Made by a program: the position numbers and the translations under genes. Source: Pectobacterium sp. PL152 (GTDB taxonomy: Bacteria > Pseudomonadota > Gammaproteobacteria > Enterobacterales > Enterobacteriaceae). From it: a DNA stretch of 64,000 nt. The stretch spans positions 868,001 through 932,000 of the forward strand of contig CP091064.1 in NCBI GenBank assembly GCA_021907015.1. Reading direction: 5' to 3'. Of this stretch, positions 21,453 through 32,294 are shown one piece after another (within the stretch, counting starts at the first letter, position 1; every line of letters begins with the position of its first letter). The notes under the pieces were generated by a model. That model made no database searches and had not been told where the DNA came from. It was given only the letters and a program-made list of their open reading frames with translations.

Positions 21453-21513
21453 AACATATTCCCAAAATAAATAATGGCGACAAATCATCACTAAGCAGTC
21501 TAAATAATGAAGT

Positions 21514-21530
21514 CTTAAGCCAACCTTAAT
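21514..21530. promoter_or_regulatory. PmrA box upstream of arnB
   Basis: CTTAAGCCAACCTTAAT is two YTTAAK half-sites with exactly five bases between, matching the PmrA consensus fully. It lies 62 bases before the arnB start. The arn operon is the classic PmrA/PmrB target (induced by Fe3+ and cationic peptides), so the site is well placed to drive it. Confidence 0.8.
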
Positions 21531-21663
21531 TTATTGCGATAATCATAAAATCACAGATAAACAGCACAACGTGACGAAGCGCAAGAAGACATAATTAATT
21601 ACAATGCAAAAATGAACTTTTCGCGAATAGCGAAATGTCGATTTATTGATTTACGACAAGAAA

Positions 21664-22827
<1,164 letters not shown>

Positions 22828-23375
22828 GAAGGGCTCTTTATTTCATCACTGGCTGAAAACCATATTCCGCCGCAGTATCTTTCTTATTTTTCAATCTGAA
22901 TACAGGTGTTACATTTCAATTTATTTCTTGTCCCTTTTTCGCGATGAGCACACCACCTTCATGCAGGAACGTCACTCTCATCAGCCGAAACGTAAAAGCA
23001 TAATAGCCTTATCATTAGCAATTCCAGTTAAACGCCAATTAAACATAGCGTGTTTAATGCTAAATAAAAATTTTCTTACACCTTGTGACGATCGCTAATC
23101 GTTAGCATGAAAACGAATTCTCATGACGTTCTGTAACACAACGTCATTTATCTTAGATGATTTTAGTGAATAAACACGATGATACCGATTTATTTTCGAG
23201 TTTTTATCAACGCGACATGGAGATAGGTGTAGAGACGTTACTTTATTATTAAAGCAGCTTACTATTTGATAAAAATCAACAAAAAGCATAAGCAATCCTC
23301 ATCAATCACAGCGCAAATGGCAGAAGCGTCTACACTTATCACCAGTCATCTCTCTGGCTAACGATGGGAAGGACA
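22828..23375. other. Divergent intergenic region between ugd and a diguanylate cyclase gene
   Basis: About 550 A/T-rich bases. Besides the PhoP-box-like site at 23029-23045 it holds a perfect inverted repeat ATTAAACATAGCGTGTTTAAT (23039-23059). Short frames in this region have no Shine-Dalgarno or family support. GGAAGGACA at 23368-23375 is the Shine-Dalgarno region of the cyclase gene. Confidence 0.5.
23029..23045 (-). promoter_or_regulatory. PhoP-box-like direct repeat upstream of ugd
   Basis: Read on the minus strand, TGTTTAATTGGCGTTTA is two GTTTA half-sites five bases apart, matching the PhoP consensus (T/G)GTTTA-N5-(T/G)GTTTA in 11 of 12 positions. It points towards ugd, about 200 bases upstream of its start. 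In relatives ugd is controlled by PhoP and PmrA. Confidence 0.5.
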
Positions 23376-24920
23376 ATGAAGGTCAGCACACGCGACAAGG
23401 CCAGCTACTATCAAATGCCGCTCAAAAATTGATGATTACTTTTATGCTATTCATCATCACCACGGTAGTGGCGCTAAACGGATGGGAGATATTCCATTCT
23501 CGTGAGCACCTTATCGATTCCACAGAGCGCAACGCCAGAAACTTGTCGCTGTCGCTGGCACGTCATGCTGAAGACACGTTTTTACAAGTCGATATCTTGT
23601 TACAGGATTTACAAGAACGTATCGGTAAAGACGGTTTATCGCCCGAGCAACTCACCAGGCTTAGCGAGATTTTAAAAATCCGAAAAGCCACGCTGCCGCA
23701 GTTGCATGGCATCTTTATCTATGATGAAAAAGGCGAATGGCTGGTCAATTCCGGCGTCGTCAGCCCAGTGCGGAATAACTATGCTGACAGAGAATACTTC
23801 AAATATCATCAAAGCAACATCGGCACCAATATCTATATCGGCAGCGTGATTAAAAGCCGTTCTACCGGAGATCTGGTCATCCCCGTCTCCGTACGTCTCA
23901 ATAAGTCAGACGGCAGTTTTAACGGTGTATTGCTCACCACCCTCTCACTGGACTACTTTAAGCAGTATTATGGCTACTACTCCATAGGAGACACGGACGT
24001 CATCGCGCTCCTACTTTCCAATGGCAGAATCCTATACGCCCGCCCTTACGATGATTCCTATATCAACCGTAGCGTGTCTAGCAGCCCGATATTTTCAGAA
24101 TATCTGAAGCAGTCCGAAAGCGGCACTGCAACCGTCACTTCCACGCTCGATAATATCGAGCGGGTTTATGGCTACACAAAATTAAAACGTTATCCCATCA
24201 TTGTCGGCGCAGGCTATGACCTCGATCAGGTGCTTGCTCCATGGAAAACAGACAGCTTCATCTACGTTATTATTACGTTGGCAATGGTACTGACCAGCAG
24301 CGTGCTCGGCCTTGTCGTGCTAAGGCAAATTCGCATCAATTTGAAAAGTCAGATCGATTTAACCACTGTGCGTGATGAACTCACAGTAGTTAACCATACC
24401 CTGAAAGCGTTCGCCTTGTTCGATGGCCTGACGAACCTACCTAACCGTCGTCAATTCGACACTTTCCTGGAACAAACGCTGCTGCAAGCTGCGGAAACGC
24501 GGCGCGGCATCGCGCTCATCATGATCGATGTCGATGCTTTTAAGAAGTACAACGACCACTATGGCCATGTGGCAGGCGATGAGTGTCTGCGCAAAGTCGG
24601 GAATATTCTGAGTAATATGCCAAGGCGCAAAGAAGATTTAGTCGCTCGCTATGGCGGTGAAGAGTTCGCACTCATTATCACCGAAACAGATAAGCATGGT
24701 GCAGCCACGCTCGCTCAACGCGCGCTGGATTTAGTACGTGAAGCGAAGATCCCCATGCAACGACGCTGTTCCCAGAAAAATCGTCACCATTAGTGCGGGT
24801 GTCTACGTGTTCTACGCGGATAACCCACCGCCAACGCCTGCGTCCGTTATCGAAATTGCCGATGCCGCGCTGTATCGTGCCAAAAATGGCGGGAAAAACC
24901 GGTTCGAGGTGAGTGAATAG
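23376..24920 (+). CDS. Membrane-bound diguanylate cyclase with periplasmic sensor domain (frameshifted)
   Basis: Makes cyclic di-GMP. One membrane segment near the N terminus (ITFMLFIITTVVALNGW), a periplasmic sensor of about 240 residues resembling a Cache domain (YADREYFKYHQ, GVLLTTLSLDYF), a second membrane segment (FIYVIITLAMVLTSSVLGLV) and a C-terminal GGDEF domain with LVARYGGEEFALI. RKED five residues before GGEEF is an inhibitory-site RxxD motif. ATG 23376 (MKVSTRDKASYYQMPLK) follows GGAAGGACA; one A added near 23427 joins it to the rest. Two further missing bases near 24754 (C) and 24779 (A) restore VTISAGVYVFY and the end of the domain. Confidence 0.85.
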
Positions 24921-25024
24921 CGGGATCAATTGGAATTAATGTTGATGCAATACCTGACAGCACGCACAGCTTCTGACAAAATAGCGGCCATCCCCCTATT
25001 TCAAATTGATGGGTCTCATCTCAG

Positions 25025-25888
25025 ATGGCAGCAAAGATTATTGATGGTAAAACGATTGCGCAGCAGGTTAAAGACGAAGTTGCAGCACGAGTCACACAGC
25101 GTTTAGCGGCAGGAAAACGCGCACCGGGTCTGGCTGTTGTACTGGTCGGCGAAAATCCGGCGTCACAGATTTATGTCGCCAGCAAACGCAAGGTGTGTGA
25201 AGAAGTCGGTTTTATCTCCCGCTCTTATGATTTGCCCGCCACTGCAACAGAATCAGAACTGTTAGCACTTATCGACCAGCTCAACGCCGACCAGACAATT
25301 GACGGCATTCTGGTGCAACTTCCGCTGCCGGAAGGCATTGATAACACCAAAGTGATCGAACGCATCGCGCCAAGTAAAGATGTTGATGGTTTCCATCCTT
25401 ACAATGTGGGTCGTCTATGCCAGCGTGCCCCGCTGCTGCGTGCCTGTACGCCACGCGGCATCATCACGCTACTGGAACGTTATAATATTGATACCTTCGG
25501 GCTGAATGCCGTTGTCGTCGGCGCGTCTAATATTGTGGGCCGACCGATGAGTCTGGAATTGCTGCTGGCAGGCTGCACCACGACCGTCACGCACCGTTTC
25601 ACCAAAAATCTGCGTCACCATATTGAAAACGCCGATCTGCTGGTTGTCGCCGTGGGTAAACCGGGCTTCATCCCTGGCGAATGGATTAAACCGGGTGCAA
25701 TCGTGCTGGACGTGGGTATCAACCGTCTGGAAAACGGTAAAGTGGTCGGCGATGTGGAATTTGAAACCGCACAGGAAAGAGCCTCTTACATCAGCCCTGT
25801 GCCGGGTGGCGTCGGCCCCATGACCGTTGCCACACTGATTCAAAACACGCTACAGGCGTGTGAAGAGTATCATGACCACGCCGAATAA
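25025..25888 (+). CDS. folD: Methylene-THF dehydrogenase / methenyl-THF cyclohydrolase FolD
   Basis: Bifunctional cytoplasmic enzyme (287 residues) interconverting methylene-, methenyl- and 10-formyl-tetrahydrofolate with NADP. The catalytic Lys is in [15 protein letters not shown], and the [32 protein letters not shown] and [16 protein letters not shown] signatures are all present. The frame is intact. The ybcJ-like gene follows after 32 bases, probably in the same transcript. Confidence 0.97.
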   Translation: MAAKIIDGKTIAQQVKDEVAARVTQRLAAGKRAPGLAVVLVGENPASQIYVASKRKVCEEVGFISRSYDLPATATESELLALIDQLNADQTIDGILVQLPLPEGIDNTKVIERIAPSKDVDGFHPYNVGRLCQRAPLLRACTPRGIITLLERYNIDTFGLNAVVVGASNIVGRPMSLELLLAGCTTTVTHRFTKNLRHHIENADLLVVAVGKPGFIPGEWIKPGAIVLDVGINRLENGKVVGDVEFETAQERASYISPVPGGVGPMTVATLIQNTLQACEEYHDHAE

Positions 25889-25920
25889 CTGGCGAGTCAA
25901 ACACGAATAAGCAGGAACTT

Positions 25921-26133
25921 ATGGCAACCTTTAATCTTGAAAAACATCCGCACGTTGAACTGTGCGATCTCTTGAAATTGCTGGGCTGGAGTGAAAGCGG
26001 CGCAGCAGCCAAGCTGTCTATCGCCGCGGGTGACGTGACCGTTGACGGCCAGACGGAAACGCGCAAGCGCTGTAAAATCGTTGCCGGGCAAACCGTTCAG
26101 TTCGATGGTCAGACGGTAAAAATTGCCGACTAA
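25921..26133 (+). CDS. ybcJ: YbcJ-like S4 RNA-binding protein
   Basis: A 70-residue protein that is almost only an S4 domain: HPHVELCDLLKLLGWSESGA, then IAAGDVTVDGQTETRKRCK and VKIAD at the end. The S4 fold binds structured RNA; the E. coli homologue YbcJ has no settled role. It follows folD closely as in other enterobacteria and is followed by a strong terminator. Confidence 0.9.
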   Translation: MATFNLEKHPHVELCDLLKLLGWSESGAAAKLSIAAGDVTVDGQTETRKRCKIVAGQTVQFDGQTVKIAD

Positions 26134-26162
26134 CGCTTAGACATCGATGATGGTGAAAAAAA

Positions 26163-26192
26163 AAAGCCCGCAACGTATATTTGCGGGCTTTT
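26163..26192. terminator. Bidirectional terminator between ybcJ and cysS
   Basis: Stem AAAGCCCGCAA / TTGCGGGCTTT with a short loop, preceded by a long A run and followed by TTTATTT. It can end both the folD-ybcJ transcript and the convergent cysS transcript. Confidence 0.9.
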
Positions 26193-26210
26193 ATTTATCG
26201 AAAGAGAAGA

Positions 26211-27596
26211 TTACTTACGGCGCCAGATCGTTCCCTGCGGGCCGTCTTCCAGCACGATCCCCATTTCATTCAATCGATCGCGCGCCTGATCCGCCAGCGC
26301 CCAGTCTTTCGCCGCGCGCGCATCTTTACGCTGCTGGATTAACGCTTCGATTTCTTTCACTTCGTCGTTATCCACCTGTGCGCCATTTTGCAGGAACTGC
26401 TCAGGATCCTGTTCCAGCAGGCCAAGCACGCCGGACAGTTTACGCAGTGCCGACGCCAGTTGATTCGCCGCCTGCACGTCTTCCGTTTTCAGGCGGTTAA
26501 CTTCACGCGCCATATCAAACAGCACAGAGTAAGCTTCCGGCGTGTTGAAATCATCGTCCATCGCTTCGCGGAATCGGGCTTCAAACTCGTCTCCCCCCTG
26601 CGCCGCAACATCAGGATCCGTTCCACGCAGCGCCGTGTAAAGACGTTCTAACGCCGCACGCGCCTGTTTCAGGTTGTCTTCGCTGTAGTTCAACTGGCTA
26701 CGGTAGTGGCCTGACATCAGGAAGTAACGCACCGTTTCCGGATCGTAGTACGCCAGCACGTCGCGAACGGTGAAGAAATTGTTGAGCGACTTTGACATCT
26801 TCTCGCGGTCAACCATCACCATGCCGGAGTGCATCCAGTAATTCACATACGAGCCATCGTGTGCACAGCTGGACTGCGCGATCTCGTTTTCGTGGTGCGG
26901 GAACATCAAATCGGAACCGCCGCCGTGGATATCAAAATGCGTGCCCAGCTGTTTGCAGTTCATGGCAGAACATTCGATATGCCAGCCAGGGCGCCCTTCT
27001 CCCCACGGAGAAGACCAGTGCGGTTCACCCGGCTTGGACATTTTCCACAGTACGAAGTCCATCGGGTTACGCTTCACTTCGGTAATTTCAACGCGCGCAC
27101 CAGCCTGCAATTGCTCCAGATCCTGACGAGACAGCACACCATAGCCCGGCGCGGTATCAACGGAGAACATCACATCGCCATTACTCGCAACATAAGCGTG
27201 GCGACGGGCAATCAGCGTTTCTACCATTTCGATGATATCGGCAATATGGTGCGTCGCACGCGGCTCGGCATCCGGGCGCAGAATATTCAACGCATCAAAA
27301 TCGGCGTGCATCTCTGCAATCATACGGGTCGTCAGTTGGTCGCTGGTTTCCCCGTTTTCGGCCGCACGTTTGATAATTTTGTCGTCAATATCGGTGACAT
27401 TACGCACGTATTTCAGTGAATATCCCAGATACCGCAAATACCGCGCCACCACATCAAACGCCACGAAAGTACGCCCGTGACCGATATGACACAGGTCATA
27501 AACGGTGATGCCACACACATACATTCCCACCTGACCGGCGTGGATGGGTTTAAATTCCTCTTTTTGGCGACTCAGCGTATTAAAAATCTTTAGCAT
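26211..27596 (-). CDS. cysS: Cysteinyl-tRNA synthetase CysS
   Basis: Class I aminoacyl-tRNA synthetase (461 residues) charging tRNA-Cys. The start [20 protein letters not shown] is the usual one. [20 protein letters not shown] holds a zinc-ligand Cys and the HIGH motif; later zinc ligands are in [14 protein letters not shown] and [20 protein letters not shown] is the KMSKS loop. The frame is intact. The leader upstream of it contains three near-identical short repeats. Confidence 0.97.
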   Translation of the reverse strand: MLKIFNTLSRQKEEFKPIHAGQVGMYVCGITVYDLCHIGHGRTFVAFDVVARYLRYLGYSLKYVRNVTDIDDKIIKRAAENGETSDQLTTRMIAEMHADFDALNILRPDAEPRATHHIADIIEMVETLIARRHAYVASNGDVMFSVDTAPGYGVLSRQDLEQLQAGARVEITEVKRNPMDFVLWKMSKPGEPHWSSPWGEGRPGWHIECSAMNCKQLGTHFDIHGGGSDLMFPHHENEIAQSSCAHDGSYVNYWMHSGMVMVDREKMSKSLNNFFTVRDVLAYYDPETVRYFLMSGHYRSQLNYSEDNLKQARAALERLYTALRGTDPDVAAQGGDEFEARFREAMDDDFNTPEAYSVLFDMAREVNRLKTEDVQAANQLASALRKLSGVLGLLEQDPEQFLQNGAQVDNDEVKEIEALIQQRKDARAAKDWALADQARDRLNEMGIVLEDGPQGTIWRRK

Positions 27597-27621
27597 CAGG
27601 GCGTTCCAGTGTTTTTATAAA

Positions 27622-27668
27622 AAATGGTTTTCACAAAAAAATGGTTTCAAAGAAATGGTTTTCACAAA
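27622..27668. repeat. Three tandem copies of AAATGGTTT(T)CA in the cysS leader
   Basis: AAATGGTTTTCACAAA occurs at 27622-27637 and 27653-27668, with a shortened copy AAATGGTTTCA at 27639-27649 between them. The copies sit 25-75 bases upstream of the cysS start. The rest of the 310-base gap between cysS and the DoxX gene shows nothing I can name apart from the terminator at 27849. Confidence 0.7.
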
Positions 27669-27848
27669 CGCACGACATTCGACACAATGTTCAAAAAGTA
27701 TAGCGTTCACACGATAGGTCAATCACAGACGCGGCTAGCGTCAGTAACATCAATGCGTTCGGGTTGATACCCAACGGCGTATTGAAACCTGAACCCTACT
27801 GTATTGCAAGGTTAATAAGAAAAGGGAAAGGTAGGAAAGGATAAAAAT

Positions 27849-27877
27849 GAAATGGCCCGGAAAATCCGGGCCATTTC
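27849..27877 (-). terminator. Terminator of the DoxX gene
   Basis: Stem GAAATGGCCCGGA / TCCGGGCCATTTC with loop AAA, 29 bases after the DoxX stop and followed on the minus strand by A/T-rich sequence with TTTT. The very stable stem supports termination of the leftward gene. Confidence 0.75.
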
Positions 27878-27906
27878 ACACAATCAACGTACTGGCGAAA
27901 AAATAC

Positions 27907-28338
27907 TCAACGCAAGCGTGGATTCGACATCACAGAGTATTTTCCGCTGCCGAGAAAAGCAATCGCGATACCCGCAAAGAAGAACACCGCAGCACCTTCA
28001 ACTGCCCATGCGCCGGTTTTTTCCAGAGAAAGGAAGTCACCAGAATGCACCAGCAATGCAGCAACAAGCATGGTGAAAGAGAAGATCAGCGCGGCAGGCC
28101 GCGTCAAGATGCCGAGTATCATCATGATCGGAATGATCACTTCCCCGATATAAACACCGTAGCCTACAAACGCAGGGAGCCCAGCATTAGTCAGCATTCC
28201 TTCAATAAAACCAATGCCACCGTGTAGTTTGTGCCAACCGTGGAACAGCATCAACACGCTGAAAGATACGCGCAAAAACAGTTTGCCAAAATCCGGTTTG
28301 TCTAATAAACGATTAACACTATCCAGAATACCCAGCAT
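27907..28338 (-). CDS. DoxX-family membrane protein
   Basis: A 143-residue protein with four membrane segments. GKLFLRVSFSVLMLFHGWHK with its HG motif and GYGVYIGEVIIPIMMILG, followed by TRPAALIFSFTMLVAA, are characteristic of DoxX/YphA-like proteins. The family is linked to redox and thiol stress in some bacteria, but no biochemical role is certain. Single-gene unit with its own terminator. Confidence 0.85.
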   Translation of the reverse strand: MLGILDSVNRLLDKPDFGKLFLRVSFSVLMLFHGWHKLHGGIGFIEGMLTNAGLPAFVGYGVYIGEVIIPIMMILGILTRPAALIFSFTMLVAALLVHSGDFLSLEKTGAWAVEGAAVFFFAGIAIAFLGSGKYSVMSNPRLR

Positions 28339-28758
28339 AGTTCACCTATCTCTTTAGAGTTATTTATGAGGAATAAGAATTACTCTCAGATTAATCTGAG
28401 CGGAAAAAAAGAACACGTTGATTACGCAAAACATTGATCTGGGGCAACAAAAATCTTATTCAAATTAATTAACTATCATCTTGGATTTTGATCAATTTAT
28501 TTGTTTTTAAAAGTCCCTATTGCCTGATTAACGCCTTATTGCGCACTATTCTTCAGCGCACATATTATTTGACGCCTACCAAAATCAGAGTAGTAAACCT
28601 TTTTATACGATTTTCTCATCCATCCAACCGCCAATAGCGGTGCAGTAAGCGCGAAGTACTGACTCAATCGACCAGTTATGCTATAACAGCGCTCTTGCTG
28701 TTCACCGCCTTTTGTGAACAGCACTCTTAATCACTAAGGCTATCTAGGGTTCATTATT
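28339..28758. other. Divergent intergenic region between the DoxX gene and ppiB
   Basis: About 420 A/T-rich bases carrying the promoters of both genes. A 62-codon frame at 28536-28724 (minus) lacks a Shine-Dalgarno sequence and family likeness. No operator or hairpin stands out. Confidence 0.5.
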
Positions 28759-29253
28759 ATGATTACGCTTCATACCAACCACGGCGATATCGTTATTAAT
28801 ACGTTTGCAGACAAGGCGCCGGTTACCGTAGAAAATTTCCTGAACTACTGCCGCAGCGGTTTTTATGACAACACGATTTTCCACCGTGTGATTAATGGTT
28901 TCATGATCCAGGGCGGCGGCTTCGCTCCCGGTATGGATCAGAAAGAAACCAACGCGACAATCAAAAATGAAGCCAATAACGGCCTGAAAAACGCGCGTGG
29001 CACGCTGGCAATGGCTCGTACTAACGATCCGCATTCTGCCACTGCCCAGTTCTTTATCAACGTTGTTGATAACGATTTCCTGAACTTCCGTTCAGAGCGT
29101 GCTGATGGCTGGGGCTACTGCGTTTTCGCTGAAGTCACCGAAGGTATGGACGTCGTTGATAAAATCAAAGGCGTAGCTACTGGCCGCAGCGGCATGCATC
29201 AGGACGTACCGAAAGAAGACGTGGTAATTACCCACGTAACGGTCAGCGAATAA
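28759..29253 (+). CDS. ppiB: Peptidyl-prolyl cis-trans isomerase B (cyclophilin)
   Basis: Cytoplasmic cyclophilin of 164 residues, catalysing cis-trans isomerisation at proline. [18 protein letters not shown] holds the catalytic Arg and the conserved Phe, and [16 protein letters not shown] the second half of the active site. No signal peptide, so it is PpiB and not the periplasmic PpiA. lpxH starts 11 bases after its stop; ppiB-lpxH-purE-purK is the standard enterobacterial order. Confidence 0.97.
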   Translation: MITLHTNHGDIVINTFADKAPVTVENFLNYCRSGFYDNTIFHRVINGFMIQGGGFAPGMDQKETNATIKNEANNGLKNARGTLAMARTNDPHSATAQFFINVVDNDFLNFRSERADGWGYCVFAEVTEGMDVVDKIKGVATGRSGMHQDVPKEDVVITHVTVSE

Positions 29254-29263
29254 TCCGACCTGC

Positions 29264-29985
29264 ATGGCAACGCTGTTCATTGCCGATCTGCATTTAAGTC
29301 TTCATGAACCGGCGATTACCGCCGGTTTTCTGCGTTTTTTACGCCATGATGCGATTCATGCCGATGCGCTGTACATTCTTGGCGATCTGTTCGATGCCTG
29401 GATTGGTGACGACGATCCCCAGCCATTGCATGCGACTGTCGCCGAGGAACTGTATGCCTTACATCAGCGCGGCATTCCCTGCTATTTCGTGCACGGCAAC
29501 CGTGATTTCCTGATCGGTAAGCGTTTCGCCAAACAAAGTGGGATGACGCTGCTGCCAACGGAAACAGTGCTCGATCTCTACGGTCAGAAGATCCTTATTC
29601 TGCATGGCGATACGCTGTGTACCGACGATCATCACTACCAGCAATTCCGTCGCCGGGTCCACAATCCATTCATTCAGCGACTCTTTCTGCTATTACCGCT
29701 GTCATCACGCGTGAAAATCGCGGCAAAGATGCGTGCGACCAGCCAGCAGCAAAACCAGAAAAATCGCAGCAGATTATGGATGTTAATCACGATGCAGTGC
29801 TTGAACGCCTCCGGCATTATCAGGTGAAGACGATGATCCATGGCCACACACACCGCCCCGCCATTCATCAGGTGAATCTCGGCGAATCTTATGGCCGTCG
29901 CGCTGTGCTGGGTGCCTGGCATGAAGAAGGATCGATGATTAGAGTCACGCCACAAAATATCGAACTGATTTCCTTCCCATTTTAA
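29264..29985 (+). CDS. lpxH: UDP-2,3-diacylglucosamine diphosphatase LpxH (frameshifted)
   Basis: Peripheral membrane metallophosphoesterase of lipid A synthesis, making lipid X. The metal motifs are in order: [59 protein letters not shown] and [13 protein letters not shown]. The frame breaks at AAAAA near 29759. One added A gives [17 protein letters not shown], the normal family sequence, and carries on to ISFPF at 29985. LpxH is essential in enterobacteria, so this break is almost certainly a base-calling error and not a pseudogene. Confidence 0.93.
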
Positions 29986-30043
29986 TGCGTTTCCAGCCAT
30001 TGACTTAACGGCCTCTCACCTCATTCCCCCAGTATTTCCGCAT

Positions 30044-30059
30044 ACGCAACCGTTTTCCT
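30044..30059. promoter_or_regulatory. PurR operator upstream of purE
   Basis: ACGCAACCGTTTTCCT matches the PurR consensus ACGCAAACGTTTGCGT in 12 of 16 positions and, as far as I recall, equals the known E. coli purE operator. It lies 115 bases before the purE start, so purine repression of purEK is expected. Confidence 0.75.
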
Positions 30060-30173
30060 CGCCATAATGGCGTGATATGCTCTACGCCCTCAACGTCAGA
30101 CCCCCTGTCTGGCCGACGCGAACGCGTCACGAACACGTACAATTACAGGTACAACAACAGGAGCGTTACAGGC

Positions 30174-30683
30174 ATGTCATCCAACGTTGCCCCGGCTAAA
30201 ATTGCCATCGTCATGGGTTCAAAGAGTGACTGGGCCACCATGCAGTTTGCTGCGGAAATCCTCACCACGCTGAACATTCCTTTTCATACCGAAGTCGTTT
30301 CCGCACACCGGACGCCGGATAAGCTGTTCAGCTTTGCAGAACAAGCGGCACAGAACGGTTTTGATGTGATTATCGCTGGCGCAGGCGGTGCAGCACACCT
30401 GCCGGGGATGCTGGCAGCGAAAACGCTGGTTCCCGTGCTTGGCGTGCCGGTACAAAGTTCAACGCTGAGCGGTGTAGACAGCCTGTATTCTATCGTCCAA
30501 ATGCCTCGTGGTATTCCAGTCGGCACGTTGGCCATTGGCAAAGCGGGCGCAGCGAATGCGGCTCTGCTGGCCGCACAAATTCTCGCGCTGCACGATCGTG
30601 GTATCGCCGCTCGACTGGCCGACTGGCGTCAGGCGCAAACCGATGATGTACTCTCTCATCCCGATCCGCGGGAGGAGGCATGA
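30174..30683 (+). CDS. purE: N5-carboxyaminoimidazole ribonucleotide mutase PurE
   Basis: Class I PurE (169 residues) converting N5-CAIR to CAIR in purine synthesis. [18 protein letters not shown] holds the phosphate/CO2 site and SAHRTPDK the conserved His region. ATG 30174 follows ACAGGAGCG; an in-frame start at 30072 is rejected because it adds residues absent from the family. Overlaps purK by four bases. Confidence 0.95.
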   Translation: MSSNVAPAKIAIVMGSKSDWATMQFAAEILTTLNIPFHTEVVSAHRTPDKLFSFAEQAAQNGFDVIIAGAGGAAHLPGMLAAKTLVPVLGVPVQSSTLSGVDSLYSIVQMPRGIPVGTLAIGKAGAANAALLAAQILALHDRGIAARLADWRQAQTDDVLSHPDPREEA

Positions 30684-31750
30684 AACCGGTCTGTGTATTA
30701 GGCAATGGTCAGTTGGGCAGAATGCTGCGTCAGGCTGGCGAACCATTAGGGATCGCCGTTTATCCCGTGGGGCTGGATGCTGAACCGGAATCGGTACCGT
30801 TTCATAACAGCGTGATTACCGCCGAGATCGAGCGCTGGCCGGAAACCGCTCTCACTCGTGAATTGGCCGAGCACACGGCGTTTGCGAACCGCGATATTTT
30901 CCCCCGTCTGGCCGATCGCCTGACGCAAAAACAGCTACTGGACTCGCTGAATCTGGCGACTGCGCCCTGGCAATTGCTGGCCAGCGCCGATGAATGGCCA
31001 CACGTCTTCGCCTCATTGGGTGAATTGGCTATCGTTAAACGCCGTGTTGGTGGTTACGACGGTCGCGGACAATGGCGCTTGCGCGACGGCGAACAGCAGA
31101 CGCTGCCCGCGGACTGCTACGGCGAATGCATCGTTGAGCAAGGCATTAATTTTTCTGGCGAAGTCTCGCTGGTTGGCGCTCGCAATACGCACGGCAAATG
31201 TGTGTTCTACCCGCTCACCCACAACCTGCATCAGGATGGCATTCTGCGCACCAGCGTAGCCTTCCCTCAGCCTGACCCGCACCTGCAACAACAGGCAGAG
31301 CAGATGTTGTCCGCGATTATGAATGCGCTGGGCTATGTGGGCGTGATGGCGATGGAATGCTTTATCGTCGGCGACCACCTGCTCATTAACGAACTGGCTC
31401 CACGCGTACACAATAGCGGACACTGGACGCAAAATGGCGCATCGATCAGCCAGTTTGAACTGCATCTGCGCGCTATTCTCGACCTGCCGCTGCCGGTACC
31501 GGTCGTCGAAACGCCTTCGGTGATGGTCAACCTGATTGGCACCGACGTAAACATCGACTGGCTAACGCTGCCGCTGGTACATCTGCACTGGTACGAGAAA
31601 GAGGTTCGTCCCGGCCGCAAAGTTGGACACCTCAATCTACCGTCCTCGGATACCGCACAGTTGCAACGCACGCTGCAATCGCTGGCGCCTCTCTTACCCG
31701 AGGAGTACCACAGCGGTCTGGCGTGGGTAGAAGAAAAACTCACCGCCTGA
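30680..31750 (+). CDS. purK: N5-carboxyaminoimidazole ribonucleotide synthase PurK
   Basis: ATP-grasp enzyme (356 residues) making N5-CAIR from AIR, bicarbonate and ATP. It starts [34 protein letters not shown] forms the ATP-binding loop, and [17 protein letters not shown] carries the metal/ATP ligands near the end of the ATP-grasp domain. The frame is intact; translationally coupled to purE. Confidence 0.97.
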   Translation: MKPVCVLGNGQLGRMLRQAGEPLGIAVYPVGLDAEPESVPFHNSVITAEIERWPETALTRELAEHTAFANRDIFPRLADRLTQKQLLDSLNLATAPWQLLASADEWPHVFASLGELAIVKRRVGGYDGRGQWRLRDGEQQTLPADCYGECIVEQGINFSGEVSLVGARNTHGKCVFYPLTHNLHQDGILRTSVAFPQPDPHLQQQAEQMLSAIMNALGYVGVMAMECFIVGDHLLINELAPRVHNSGHWTQNGASISQFELHLRAILDLPLPVPVVETPSVMVNLIGTDVNIDWLTLPLVHLHWYEKEVRPGRKVGHLNLPSSDTAQLQRTLQSLAPLLPEEYHSGLAWVEEKLTA

Positions 31751-32294
31751 CAGGTCAGCGCTCATTAATCCGGCAGGTTATCGCCTGTCGGATAACCGTC
31801 TATTAATACCCCTCTATTAATGACAACGCGATTCGATACGTTTGCAGGAAGCACGCTCGCGATACCGCATCGTCAAAAAGAAAAACCATCATTCTGCGTG
31901 ACATCAGTAAAATTGCGTTTATTATTTCTACTGCCCTTTATTTTATTTACTGTTCATTTTTTATCACTCGGTAATTAAATAAAGTATCAATAACGAGCCG
32001 TTAAAAATATTTAAAATAAAGTATCAAGATTGATATTTTAATTTGCGCGGAAATTTATTAAAATATTTCCCGTCAATTCATTTCTGTGATCGCCTCAATA
32101 TTATTCGCTGACCACCACGATATAGAATGCCGCCACAAAACAGTATTGACCTACTGACATAATTAGCAACATGTCTCGTTCGTTTTTTAAACTCTGTAAC
32201 GGCAACTTGCCGATACTGTAATTTTATACCCCACATCATGTGGTAATCCCCTTACAACGGGGTATTAATGTGTTCACCGAGGAGAAATCAGTAT
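31751..32294. promoter_or_regulatory. purK-sdaC intergenic region with direct repeats and a CRP half-site
   Basis: About 540 bases. An imperfect inverted repeat ATCCGGCAGG / CCTGTCGGAT at 31769-31794 follows purK but has no T run. The 14-mer AAATAAAGTATCAA occurs twice (31977-31990 and 32014-32027), 37 bases start to start. TGTGATCG at 32085-32092 is a strong CRP half-site; E. coli sdaCB is CRP-activated. GAGGAGA at 32279-32285 is the sdaC Shine-Dalgarno sequence. Confidence 0.45.

Noticed and set aside
28536-28724. 62-codon frame between the DoxX gene and ppiB
   Set aside because: No ribosome site or recognisable sequence; probably chance in A/T-rich DNA.
31769-31794. Inverted repeat after purK as an intrinsic terminator
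   Set aside because: The stem is good but no T run follows, so I list it only within the intergenic entry.
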